NCBI GenBank assembly: GCA_963925805.1
Contig: CAWUSE010000002.1
Location: 62,001 to 126,000 of the forward strand
Length of the DNA stretch: 64,000 nt
Source: UBA10347 sp905182135
Lineage (GTDB): Bacteria; Actinomycetota; Acidimicrobiia; Acidimicrobiales; UBA10347
Direction of reading: 5' to 3'
Part shown: positions 17,961-26,997 of the stretch, piece by piece
Numbering within the stretch: the first letter of the stretch is position 1
Layout of the letters: each line of letters opens with the position of its first letter
Position numbers and translations under genes: made by a program
Notes under the pieces: model-generated
What the model saw: only the letters and a program-made list of their open reading frames with translations
Database searches by the model: none
Told to the model about the DNA's origin: nothing

Positions 17961-17997
17961 AAATACTTGCACAGCTTGCTCAGCACCGGATCTTGCG

Positions 17998-18359
17998 GCG
18001 GCGGTGGTCAAGGTCACGGCCTGCGGCATTTGTGGCAGCGACCTGCACATTTACAACGGCCACGGTTTCTCGACCGATATCGGATTCTGTGTGGGGCACG
18101 AGTCGATGGACCACGGCGGCGCTCTACCCGACGTGGTGCTCGAAGCAGTGGGCCTGGACCAGACCATCACCGCCGGCATCAAGCTTGTTCGGCCCAGCGA
18201 GAACTACCCACCCTGATGCCCCTCGTCGAGTCCGGACGACTCGACCCCTCAGTCGTTCTGAGTCACCGCATGGGCCTATCCGAAGGCGTCGAAGCCTCCG
18301 CCCTGAACGCATCGCGCAAAGACGGCGTCAACAAGGTGATCCTGGACCCAAGCCGGTAA
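17998..18359 (+). pseudogene. Zinc-dependent alcohol dehydrogenase, decayed and internally deleted
   Basis: The N-terminal zinc-site region is recognisable (VKVTACGICGSDLHIYNGHG, then FCVGHES), but the structural-zinc lobe and most of the Rossmann domain are gone. The frame jumps straight to LPDVVLEAVG and LVRPSENYP. A frameshift near 18210 leads to LMPLVESGRLDPSVVLSHRM and KDGVNKVILDPSR, the normal C-terminal end of the family. Roughly 200 residues are missing. It lies head to head with the decayed LLM gene. Confidence 0.85.
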
Positions 18360-18476
18360 GGCGTCACCGAAAAGTCCACAGCCCCGAAATTGTCGACGTC
18401 GGAGAACTCGGTTGTTGGCGCGGACAGGCCCTGACCCGTAGCCATACGAGCGTCCAGACTCGTGGCAGGACCCGGA

Positions 18477-19334
18477 TCAGGCCCGCACGGCTTCGTTGTA
18501 GCCAATGGTCGTCCGGTGGAGCAGCCGTTCGTGGCCGTCGTAACCGCCCGTGGCCTTGTGCAGCACACAACGGTTGTCCCACATGACCAGCATGTCGGGT
18601 TCCCACTTGTGGGTGTAGACGAACTGCGCCTGGGTCTGCCATGCGTAGACCCGCCGCAGCAGGTCCATCGCCGGCTCGCGTTCCATGCCATCGATGCCGA
18701 TGATGTAGCCGATTGTGCTGTACAACGTATCTTCGCCAGTTTCGCCGTGTGGTCGGATCAACGGATGTAGTTGGGTTCTATACGCGCTGTCGTCGGTCAC
18801 GATCTTCATCGCCCGGTCGTTCTCCTTGTCCGCCTCGCCGTACACGCCATCAGGGGCATACGGCAGCTGGGCCGAGTGCACAGCGATCGCGTCTTTGATC
18901 TCGGCTCGCAGGTCAGCTGGCATCGCAGCCAACGCTGCCGCTTGATTCAAAAAATGAGTATCTCCACCAAGGGGTGGGACGATTTTAGCGAACAGACAGG
19001 TCCCATCTGGTGGAAACTCCTGGAAGCTCCAGTCAGCGTGCCAACTGTCGGCAAAGATCGGTGCTGTCTCATCGGCAGCTCGAGCAACCGCGGCAATATT
19101 CGGATGACCGTCGATCGACGTGAAGAATGGATCTACGCCAAACGGACCAAACCGAAGCGTGTACCGCTCTAGGTCGTCGTCGGTCATGGCCTGGTCCGGG
19201 AACGACAGCACGCGATGGTCGAGCCAAGCTGAGCGAATCGCTGCAACGGTCTCATCGTCTAGTGCCAACGTCAAGTCAACCCCGCGAACGGTCGCTCCAC
19301 AGGCTTGCCCACTCGGTGTGATCGAAAGCGTCAT
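18477..19334 (-). CDS. TauD/TfdA-family dioxygenase
   Basis: The 285-residue protein is a second TauD/TfdA oxygenase: PSGQACGATVRGVDLTLALD, WLDHRVLSFPDQAM, the HxD ligands in SWHADWSFQEFPP, GGDTHFLNQAAALAAMP, and WDNRCVLHKATGG with the distal histidine; RLLHRTTIGYNE carries the 2-oxoglutarate arginine. It shares the fold with the 15971-16816 gene but is clearly diverged. The substrate is unknown. Confidence 0.92.
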   Translation of the reverse strand: MTLSITPSGQACGATVRGVDLTLALDDETVAAIRSAWLDHRVLSFPDQAMTDDDLERYTLRFGPFGVDPFFTSIDGHPNIAAVARAADETAPIFADSWHADWSFQEFPPDGTCLFAKIVPPLGGDTHFLNQAAALAAMPADLRAEIKDAIAVHSAQLPYAPDGVYGEADKENDRAMKIVTDDSAYRTQLHPLIRPHGETGEDTLYSTIGYIIGIDGMEREPAMDLLRRVYAWQTQAQFVYTHKWEPDMLVMWDNRCVLHKATGGYDGHERLLHRTTIGYNEAVRA

Positions 19335-19455
19335 CTCTCTGTTCTAGCCGGTGTGGACGACTGGGCACTTGCTGACCGCAGTACGCGCTGGCGGGACGAC
19401 CCAAAGGCCGCCCCGCCAGCAGTGGTTGTTCAGCTGTCTTCCCTCCAGGCTCCAA

Positions 19456-22400
19456 TCAGCTAGTTGGCTCCACGCAGTCCCAGAGAACAGCGACTGCAAA
19501 AGGGAACGAAAAGGCGACAGTGCCTTCCGGGCAGCAGATGCCATCGCCACGAAGCCGATCCTGTGTGCAACTCACCGGATCGCCGAGTGCTGTGCACGGC
19601 GAGCTCGGAACCGCAATGCTCCCATCGGGACAGAAGCATTCTACGCTGCCGGCAGTGGTGCCTTCCCGGCAGCAGAAGCCATCGCCACGAAGCCGATCCT
19701 GTGTGCAGTCCGGAACTTCGCAAGCATCACCCAAGCCGTCACCATCACTATCGCCCTGGAAACCATTGGCCTGGAACGGGCAGTTGTCACAAGCATCGCC
19801 CAAGCCGTCTTGGTCAACGTCTCGCTGGTTTTCGTTCGCAATGAAGTCACAGTTGTCCTCGAAGTCACACAGAGAATCCTGGTCACTATTCGTGCAGGCC
19901 GTTGGTGGTGGAGGGCACTCACCTAAGCTCTGCACCACTGAACCATCTGGACAGACCTGCTCGGTACACCGAGCGACATTCACGAACTCGGTCTCAAGGT
20001 ACCACTGGCCGTCTGTTGCCTTGTAGATGACAACGCCAAAGCTCTCCTGGGTTTCACCAGTCAGGGTGACGACCTTGAACATTGGTCCACCAGCGACAGA
20101 TTTGAAGGTCACGCAGCAGCTGTACACGTTGTACGGGCCATTCTCGAAGTCATCGACGATAGCTGAACTCGCCAACGAGTCTTCTGGGCACTCCACATCT
20201 TGATCACACGCCGAACCGTTCAGGATGTTGCCAACCATGGCCCAAACTGTGCCGTAGTTGTCGGTGATGAATTCGTACCAAGTCTCACCGTCGTATTCAG
20301 TGATATCCACGAACGTACCTACCGCTGCTGGGTCAATCGTGACCCAATCGCCGGGACCTGCTTCTGCCGGGTTCACGGTGCGCACCCGTTGAGAGATGCA
20401 GCAGTCCCCGACGCGTTGCAGTTCTTGACCCAGTTTGTCGATCACATCCTGCAGGTAGTTGCACGGCAGATAGCCGCCGTCACAGTCCCCGAGATCGACG
20501 AACTGCGAGACATGAATCCAGGCCACGATGCCATCGACGACAACCTGGTACCACTCGCCTTCGATCGTGACGACGATGACCGACGTTGGCTCGGTTAGTG
20601 GCGTTCCAACAATGTCTGGGTCGAAGCCTGGTCCACCGTAAAGCGTTCCTTCGGCACAGCACTCGGCCGTGTCACCCAAATTAAGGCTGGCCAGTGCGAT
20701 CGTTTCCTCGGTATCTCGCAGCAAGTCGCCCTTGTCATAGAAACCAGGGATCATCGGGTTCGGGCATTCGATCATCTCGCAGGCAGCCGACGACAGAACC
20801 TGCGTCGAGGCAAACCAGTCACCGTCAGCGGTCATATACCAGCCAGGGGCAGGTGCATGTGGTCCGCTGAACACGTCGACTTCACGTGGCCACGGGCCTG
20901 CTGTCTCGAGTCCAGTATCGATGCCCGTGAAAGCCCCGCTGATGCAGCAGTCTGCCCCGAAGGAGGATTCTGGGTAGTAGGTGCGTGGTTCTTCGACTCG
21001 AGTCAGAACTCCTTGTGGCTGTTCGTTGCTCAAGCCATGAACCAGCGACTGAGTAACTACGGGCGCAGGGCACTCGCTAACGGCGCAGTCGCCGAGGAAC
21101 ACAACATGGATTCCCATGAAGTAGTCACCCGTGTCGGCAACAAACCACACTTCGTTGACGCCGCCATTGTCAACATTGACAGAGCCAATCATGGTGACCT
21201 GCACAGGAAAGACGAGACCTGCAACAGGCATGCCCGTATCCGGCGCCTCGAAGAGCGCTGTCACACAACACTCGGTGATTGTAGGACTGCGTTCTGCGTC
21301 GTCGGTCACCAGCAACGCTTCGAGCGCGCCGCTCAATCGGAGGTCGGTGAGTTCTTCAAGTCGAGGAGCTTCTAGACGGTCCTTGACAGGCCATCCGTAG
21401 GTTGGACACTTCTCCTCGGTCGGTATCTTCAGTGGCCCGCAGTCATCGCCGTCGCCGAGCACAGGCAGCAGATTGGCTTCTAGGATCCAGTAGCGGGATC
21501 CGCCGACTTCGATGCGCACATAGGTGTTCATGTCGGCGCCCTGGCCGTGAGCCAGTTTGCCGACAACCCCGATAAGGGACGGTCCTTGGTGGCCGATCAT
21601 TGCACCTTCGGTGGCAAACTCAGCAAAGGCTGGCGCCGTGGTGGTGTAACACTCGAAGTACGGGATGCACCTCGCGATGTCAGCGGTAAACAGATTCTCG
21701 TCAATCCAACCTGATGGGCCACCAGGGGTCGCCATGTCCACAGGCACACGGCCGTCTTGGACAGAACCAGTGATGTTCACTTCTGCGTTGTAGATATGAC
21801 CAACGTGAGTGGGCCCAGTCGAGTTCTCATAGACAAACGCTCCACCGCTGCCGGGATCGGTGACACATTCGTAGATGACTTCATTGCCACAGTCCTCGTC
21901 GTCGAGGGGGGTGTAGAAGTTGCTGATCCAGCCGGAAGTGCCGCCTTCTTCGAGCAGACGCACCTCAGCGTGAGTCACAAAGTCGGTGACGAAACGGCCG
22001 GTGAATTCGACCCGCATGACCCCACCATTTGAATGGATTGCGCCACCGGCTCGAGACCACACAGGGCCCTCAGTGTTGACACACGCTGCGATACGGAAAC
22101 AGTCCTCTCCGTTTTGTGCCAAGTCAGTGCTGTGCACCCACGCCGAGTTTTGCACCGATGGTGCAGCTTGCTTGAAGTGGATCAACAAGAAGTCGTTGAT
22201 GATGGTCGGATTCGGTCCGCCAACTGGCTGAACTGGGCCAAAGATACCGGTGTTACCAGCTGTGGTCTGCAGTGTGCCGGTATGCCAGCCGACCTGCTTG
22301 GTGTTATCAGGCTTCTCCCAGACCGCAACAACGCCGGGCCCTGGGCACTGCCATTTGATTTGCTCAGGCGGGCAGTAATGTTTGCGTAGATTGTCTGAGC

Positions 22401-23307
22401 GGACCCAACCTCGCTCGTTGTCATCGGTTCCCCACTTGACCTCAACCCAGACAGCACCTCCAACGGTGGTCTCACGCCCGGTCAGAAGGACGTCGCGCAC
22501 AGCGCTCTCACGTCGTTCAACGCCAGCTGGTTCGACATAGATATTTTCGAGCCACACGACACAACGTGGCGGCATGTGCTCTGGTGGCTTCGGCTTGATT
22601 GGATTGCCGCAGTAGCACCGAGTCCGAACGTCGCCATTACTGTCGACCAGTACCGCCGTGCCAGCGTCCAAGATCGCATCGATCTCATATGCAGCGCCGC
22701 TATCTGGGTTGAACCCGTGGTTCAGCACGTTCGTGGGTTCGGCGAGAATCCGAACTTCCAAGCTGCGGATGTAGTCAGCGATCTCGACGAATTCGATGCC
22801 TTGGACCTTGGCCCACGCTTCACCCAAGTCCGGGTTGGCGTACAGGAACGAAATCAATCGCTCGGGGTCACACGTGTTTTCTTCGGTGCCGCCGTACAGG
22901 CCGGTCTTCACCGCCTCGTCCAACGCTGCAACGTCAAACGCCGGGACCTCGACCTCTTGGCCACGCTCGGCGCCCTCGAGTAACTGCCCAGCAACGTCGC
23001 GGATGCCTTCTTCCTGTTCCTCTTGGAATGCAACGAGCTGCACTTCGAGTGGGAAGAAAGGATCGGATCCGCGTGCATAACGCGCTTCGAAAACGGGCTC
23101 GGTAGCGACCGTCTCGGTCAAGACATAACGAGCGTCATCGGCGGCTGTGTTGGAGTCTCGGTTGGCCATAAACATGCCAGCGCCAGCAGCGAGACCAGCG
23201 ATGACGACCAGGAGGACAGCGAGTATGGCGAATCGCTTGCCCTTCTTCTGGTTGTTGGATTGTGCCGGTAAAGGTCCGCCAGGTGGCTGTTGCCAGTTGG
23301 TCGTCAT
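19456..23307 (-). CDS. Giant cysteine-rich membrane-anchored extracellular protein
   Basis: The gene encodes 1283 residues. A Gln/Pro-rich N-terminus and a basic KKGKR precede one membrane helix (about residues 26-48); everything after should be extracellular. The first 250 residues, with CDPERLISFLYANPDLGEAW, NHGFNP, AGTAVLVDSNGDVRTRCYCG, resemble DUF6777-type actinobacterial proteins. The middle contains repeated units of about 90-100 residues, each with a CC pair (ITECCVTAL, GADCCISGA, TAECCAEGT, GDCCISQRV, YSCCVTFK), a W-containing SH3-like strand pattern and an (S)ECPxP-type closure. Residues about 1138-1197 are thrombospondin type 3-like calcium repeats (DSDQDSLCDFEDNCD, DVDQDGLGDACDNC, DSDGDGLGDACE). 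Two copies of CTQDRLRGDG.CC end it. AAAGGAG lies nine bases before the ATG at 23307. Function unknown; adhesion or a calcium-stabilised surface structure is plausible. Confidence 0.85.
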   Translation of the reverse strand: MTTNWQQPPGGPLPAQSNNQKKGKRFAILAVLLVVIAGLAAGAGMFMANRDSNTAADDARYVLTETVATEPVFEARYARGSDPFFPLEVQLVAFQEEQEEGIRDVAGQLLEGAERGQEVEVPAFDVAALDEAVKTGLYGGTEENTCDPERLISFLYANPDLGEAWAKVQGIEFVEIADYIRSLEVRILAEPTNVLNHGFNPDSGAAYEIDAILDAGTAVLVDSNGDVRTRCYCGNPIKPKPPEHMPPRCVVWLENIYVEPAGVERRESAVRDVLLTGRETTVGGAVWVEVKWGTDDNERGWVRSDNLRKHYCPPEQIKWQCPGPGVVAVWEKPDNTKQVGWHTGTLQTTAGNTGIFGPVQPVGGPNPTIINDFLLIHFKQAAPSVQNSAWVHSTDLAQNGEDCFRIAACVNTEGPVWSRAGGAIHSNGGVMRVEFTGRFVTDFVTHAEVRLLEEGGTSGWISNFYTPLDDEDCGNEVIYECVTDPGSGGAFVYENSTGPTHVGHIYNAEVNITGSVQDGRVPVDMATPGGPSGWIDENLFTADIARCIPYFECYTTTAPAFAEFATEGAMIGHQGPSLIGVVGKLAHGQGADMNTYVRIEVGGSRYWILEANLLPVLGDGDDCGPLKIPTEEKCPTYGWPVKDRLEAPRLEELTDLRLSGALEALLVTDDAERSPTITECCVTALFEAPDTGMPVAGLVFPVQVTMIGSVNVDNGGVNEVWFVADTGDYFMGIHVVFLGDCAVSECPAPVVTQSLVHGLSNEQPQGVLTRVEEPRTYYPESSFGADCCISGAFTGIDTGLETAGPWPREVDVFSGPHAPAPGWYMTADGDWFASTQVLSSAACEMIECPNPMIPGFYDKGDLLRDTEETIALASLNLGDTAECCAEGTLYGGPGFDPDIVGTPLTEPTSVIVVTIEGEWYQVVVDGIVAWIHVSQFVDLGDCDGGYLPCNYLQDVIDKLGQELQRVGDCCISQRVRTVNPAEAGPGDWVTIDPAAVGTFVDITEYDGETWYEFITDNYGTVWAMVGNILNGSACDQDVECPEDSLASSAIVDDFENGPYNVYSCCVTFKSVAGGPMFKVVTLTGETQESFGVVIYKATDGQWYLETEFVNVARCTEQVCPDGSVVQSLGECPPPPTACTNSDQDSLCDFEDNCDFIANENQRDVDQDGLGDACDNCPFQANGFQGDSDGDGLGDACEVPDCTQDRLRGDGFCCREGTTAGSVECFCPDGSIAVPSSPCTALGDPVSCTQDRLRGDGICCPEGTVAFSFPFAVAVLWDCVEPTS
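19521..19707. repeat. 49-bp direct repeat encoding the C-terminal CTQDRLRGDG units
   Basis: The intervals 19521-19569 and 19659-19707 are identical except at two positions. They are 138 bp (46 codons) apart, so the repeat is in frame and encodes the two CTQDRLRGDG(F/I)CC modules of the giant surface protein. The near-identity suggests a recent internal duplication. Confidence 0.9.
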
Positions 23308-23466
23308 CGAACGCACTCCTTTGTTTGGTAGCTCCAGTATCTAGGGATTGTCGGCCGCGGTCTGTGCCCTGCTTCACACTCTGACCATGACCTATCACAC
23401 CGTCCAACTGTCGCCTAGCGCACTCTCATTGTTTGAACTACGGTTCGCCGTCTAGGTTCAACCACC

Positions 23467-24612
23467 ATGCCATTTTCTCGTCCCCTGCCGCTTGACGGAA
23501 TCACCGTGCTCGATCTGGGGCAGATATACCAGGGCCCTTACGCTGGTTTTCTGCTGGCGCAGTCAGGAGCTCGAGTGATCAAGATCGAGCCACCTCAGGG
23601 CGAATCAGGCCGGGCCCAAGGACCCAACTTGCCGTTCGCAATGTTAAACGCTGGCAAGGAATGCATCACCCTCGACTTGAAGAGTCTTGAAGGCGTGGCG
23701 CAGTTGAAGAAACTCGCAAGTACCGCTGACATCGTCCTTATGAACTACGCACCCGGTGTCCCCGAGCGGCTGGGCATCGGCTACGCCGACCTCTCGGCAG
23801 TGAACCCCCGGCTGGTGTACGCACATGCATGCGGCTTCGGGGTCCGCAACTTAGATGGCTCCCCGACCGAGTCCACCATCCCTGCCATGGACCTAACGGT
23901 GCAGGCCCACAGCGGAGCGATGAGCACAACCGGTAGCGAACACGATCCGCCGCTCAAGTCTGGGACGGCGTACATCGACTTTCTGGGCGGCACTCATCTG
24001 TACGGTGCCATTACGACAGCGTTGTTCGAAGTGGAACGCACAGGCCTAGGGCGTTCGGTCGAGGTTGCCATGGCCGATGCTGCCTACTTCACCCTTGCTA
24101 CCCATCTCGGTCAATGGCAGAAGACTGGCGCCACCATGCGCAACGGGAACCGCCATGCGGGTCTCGGCATGGCGCCTTACAACGTGTACGAGTGTGTGGA
24201 CGGCCATCTCGCAATCATTTGTGTCACCAACCGGCATTGGCGGGCCCTGCTTGGGGTAATCGGCCGAGAGGACTTGCTCGAAGATGACCGACTCCAGGAA
24301 CAGCTTGGTCGTGCCGGAAACATGGCCGAAGTCGACGCATTAGTCACGGATTGGTCGTCAAAATTCCCCAAGTTCGAGGCCGCTGCCATGCTACAAAATG
24401 CTCATGTTCCAGCTGCAGCGGTGCGCACCGTCGACGAAATCGTCCACGATGTCGACCAGATCGGCCGCAAGGCCATTCAGTGGATCAACCATCCTGAATT
24501 GGGCGACATTCCACTTCACACGAGCCCGATCCGCTGGCACGACAGCAAAGTCACCGAATTGGTCGCCAACCGCCCACTCGGTGCCGACAACAGCATTCTC
24601 GACGATCTCTAG
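23467..24612 (+). CDS. CaiB/BaiF-family (class III) CoA-transferase
   Basis: The 381-residue protein starts LPLDGITVLDLGQIYQGPYA, then RVIKIEPPQGESGR and LDLKSLEGVAQLKKL, the nucleotide-binding half of class III CoA-transferases. The aspartate of IPAMDLTVQAHSG is the expected catalytic residue. GLGMAPYNVYECVDGHLAI and VPAAAVRTVDEIV continue the fold. The free acid and CoA donor are unknown. It stands divergent from the giant surface protein gene. Confidence 0.92.
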   Translation: MPFSRPLPLDGITVLDLGQIYQGPYAGFLLAQSGARVIKIEPPQGESGRAQGPNLPFAMLNAGKECITLDLKSLEGVAQLKKLASTADIVLMNYAPGVPERLGIGYADLSAVNPRLVYAHACGFGVRNLDGSPTESTIPAMDLTVQAHSGAMSTTGSEHDPPLKSGTAYIDFLGGTHLYGAITTALFEVERTGLGRSVEVAMADAAYFTLATHLGQWQKTGATMRNGNRHAGLGMAPYNVYECVDGHLAIICVTNRHWRALLGVIGREDLLEDDRLQEQLGRAGNMAEVDALVTDWSSKFPKFEAAAMLQNAHVPAAAVRTVDEIVHDVDQIGRKAIQWINHPELGDIPLHTSPIRWHDSKVTELVANRPLGADNSILDDL

Positions 24613-24618
24613 CCGGGA

Positions 24619-24886
24619 TCAGTTGCCTTTAGAGCGACCCTTCCGCTGTGACATAGACGCCGAGCACTTCGCCTCGCTCTGGTTGCGCACCCCGAACATG
24701 ACATCGCGAATCTCACCCTAACCCGGCTCGGGCCCCTGCGGCCCACGCGCCGTCACGCACGAAGAACCCAGCTGCTGCTTCACCATTATAGGATCCGTCG
24801 CTGACCGCTCAAAAGCCAGCTTTGGGCTTGCAGATGACCTCAATATCGTTGCGAACCTGCAATTGTTGTTCGAAGTCCGTAGCCAC
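24619..24886 (-). pseudogene. SnoaL-like protein remnant
   Basis: From a GTG at 24886 the minus strand reads VATDFEQQLQVRNDIEVICK, a typical SnoaL-like N-terminus, but meets TGA after KPKAGF. The same frame continues AVSDGSYNGEAAAGFFVRDG, AWAAGARAGLG, then another TGA; further family-like sequence (EIRDVMFGVRNQSE) lies in a shifted frame. At least two stops and one frameshift mark it as dead. An intact SnoaL-like gene is present at 52825-53271. Confidence 0.65.
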
Positions 24887-24896
24887 CTATCCCCTT

Positions 24897-25772
24897 TTAT
24901 CCGGCGAGTTGCCCCAAGCGATCCAGCGAGATTCCACAGCCGGCGAATACAGCTAATACTGCCGCAGCGTCATTGCTTCCGTCCGGATTTGTCAAGTCCA
25001 TAGACTCGAAAATGCAGTTCGCTTCCTCTGCGTTAAAACCAGCCTCGAACAGGCCTTGAAGCGCCTGCTCACGAATGGTTCCATCGAATCCGGGGCCGTC
25101 GTCATCGCCTTCGACCGTGCCATCATCGGAGATAGCGGGTGCTGGACCAGGGTCAGGACCAAAACCACATTCGGCGAAGTTGTAGGCTTCGATGTTGTAG
25201 TTGGCAAGCTCGGTTCGTTCCTCGAAGCTAGTCACGATGCCCGAGTCGAGATCGAGAAACATCCAATCGACATCTTCGAATGCGGTCGCGAAAATGGTGA
25301 ATGCTTCAATGGACCGATCGAGGTCAGCCGAGATCTCGCTAGGTACCAATCGCTTCATCGCCGAGATGGCTGCTAACCACTGCCTGAACCCTCGCTCGAC
25401 TTCGACCGGGTCGCTGAAATTCAGGGAGTCGAGGCTACTAACGACGTTTTCGACCGCAATAGCGCCAGTACACCAATCGTCGGCGTCGACGACCGCCTGA
25501 ATCGCTTTGGCGGCACCAGGGGCCAGTTTCACCGGCGCCGAAGTTGGCTCCTCCGAGGCCGGTGAAGGCGTTGAATCATCTGCTTGAGCACCAGAGGCGG
25601 TGTCCTCAGCTTTACCCTCGTCGTCCTGAGCGGCCGACTCTGGCGCAGTTGTCGCGTTGGCTTTGTCACTGCTCGCCTCGGGACCCTCGGCCCCGAGATC
25701 GATCGTCGAGTCGGTGCTACACGCTGACGCGAACAGAGCGCCGGCTACAATCAGCATCGCAAATTTTTTCAT
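24897..25772 (-). CDS. Secreted lipoprotein of unknown function
   Basis: The 291-residue protein begins MKKFAMLIVAGALFASAC, a lipoprotein signal peptide with lipobox FASAC, followed by an 80-residue Glu/Ser/Ala-rich linker. The folded part contains DDWCTGAIAVENVVSSLDSL, RQWLAAISAMKRLVPSEI and VDWMFLDLDSGIVTSFEERT. The C-terminal GLFEAGFNAEEANCIFESMD resembles a helical pair found in several actinobacterial lipoproteins. I do not recognise a named family. The ATG at 25772 is chosen because the signal peptide begins there. Confidence 0.8.
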   Translation of the reverse strand: MKKFAMLIVAGALFASACSTDSTIDLGAEGPEASSDKANATTAPESAAQDDEGKAEDTASGAQADDSTPSPASEEPTSAPVKLAPGAAKAIQAVVDADDWCTGAIAVENVVSSLDSLNFSDPVEVERGFRQWLAAISAMKRLVPSEISADLDRSIEAFTIFATAFEDVDWMFLDLDSGIVTSFEERTELANYNIEAYNFAECGFGPDPGPAPAISDDGTVEGDDDGPGFDGTIREQALQGLFEAGFNAEEANCIFESMDLTNPDGSNDAAAVLAVFAGCGISLDRLGQLAG

Positions 25773-25852
25773 AGGTAACCATGTTAATGCACCCGACCAG
25801 CCTGGACTAGGGGCTGCTTCACCTCTTCCCACGATTGTTCAAAATATCAGTC

Positions 25853-26938
25853 TCAAAAAACAATCACGCTACGAGCGACGCTGCCGGACTTCATTGCATC
25901 GAAACCTTCGTTGATCTCGTCGAGCGAAATCGTGTTCGAGACCATCTCGTCGAGCTTGAGCCGTCCGTCTATGTACATGTCAACAAAACGTGGCATGTCA
26001 GTGCGGAATTGGTTCGATCCCATGTTCGAACCGGTCAGTGTCTTTTCAGAGAGAAGGTCAGGGCCATGCACTTCAATCTTCGTGCCCACGGGGATCATGC
26101 CGATCACCGTCGCCTGGCCGCCGCTGCGCAGCATGCTGAAACATTGCTCGGCTGTGGCCTTCATGCCAACAGCCTCGAAGCTGTGGTGCACCCCGCCACG
26201 GGTGATGTCCTTGACTGCCTCGACCGCATCGATCTTGCTGGCGTTGACCACATGAGTCGCACCCATTGCCTGTGCAAGTTCAAGCTTCGATTCGACCATG
26301 TCGACCGCGATGATCTTGTTCGCTCCGGCGATTCGAGCACCTTGGATAGCGGCAAGGCCAATACCACCGGCACCAACTACACAAACCGACTCGCCGGCTG
26401 AGACCTTGGCCGTGCGGAAGACCGCACCTAGCCCGGTGGTCACGCCACAGCCGATCAAAGCAGCCTTGTCTAGCGGCATATCCTTGTCAATCTTTACAAG
26501 CGCTTGCTCGTGCACCAGCATCATCTCGGCGAACGACGACAGGTGCAAGAACTGGTTCACGGTCTCGCCTCCCCGGCTGAGACGAGGAGCCTCGCCTGGT
26601 TGACGCACGAGTTCGGTGGCCTTGTTCTCACAGAGCGACAGGTGACCGTCTGTGCACTGCGAGCAATGGCCGCAGAATGCGGACAGGCAGGTGATTACAT
26701 GATCGCCTGGCTGCACGTAATGCACCATGGACCCGACCGCTTCGACCACGCCGGCCGACTCATGACCCAGCACAGCAGGGCATGGATATGGGTACTTGCC
26801 TTCCATGAAATGAAGATCGCTGTGGCACACACCGGCGGCGGATGTGCGAATCAAGACTTCGCGAGGACCAGGGTCAGCGATATCTATGTCTTCGATCTCG
26901 AGCACGCCAGGAATTGAGTTCAGTACCGCAGCCTTCAT
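25853..26938 (-). CDS. Zinc-dependent alcohol dehydrogenase (MDR family)
   Basis: At 361 residues it is a full-length class III-like medium-chain dehydrogenase. Catalytic zinc ligands are in GVCHSDLHF and LGHESAGVVEAVGS with a later Cys in IGCGVTTGLGAVF. The structural-zinc cysteines are in CGHCSQCTDGHLSLCE. The NAD(H)-binding turn is VVGAGGIGLAA, followed by IIAVDMVESKLE with the NAD-selecting aspartate. It oxidises alcohols or aldehyde adducts. It resembles mycobacterial AdhD-type enzymes; the substrate is unknown. It is intact, in contrast to the ADH remnant at 17998-18359. Confidence 0.93.
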   Translation of the reverse strand: MKAAVLNSIPGVLEIEDIDIADPGPREVLIRTSAAGVCHSDLHFMEGKYPYPCPAVLGHESAGVVEAVGSMVHYVQPGDHVITCLSAFCGHCSQCTDGHLSLCENKATELVRQPGEAPRLSRGGETVNQFLHLSSFAEMMLVHEQALVKIDKDMPLDKAALIGCGVTTGLGAVFRTAKVSAGESVCVVGAGGIGLAAIQGARIAGANKIIAVDMVESKLELAQAMGATHVVNASKIDAVEAVKDITRGGVHHSFEAVGMKATAEQCFSMLRSGGQATVIGMIPVGTKIEVHGPDLLSEKTLTGSNMGSNQFRTDMPRFVDMYIDGRLKLDEMVSNTISLDEINEGFDAMKSGSVARSVIVF

Positions 26939-26997
26939 GGGCTAAGCCTTTCGTTGTCATTTTCGACAATTCTGCCACACCAAAGCCCGCGAAAGTC

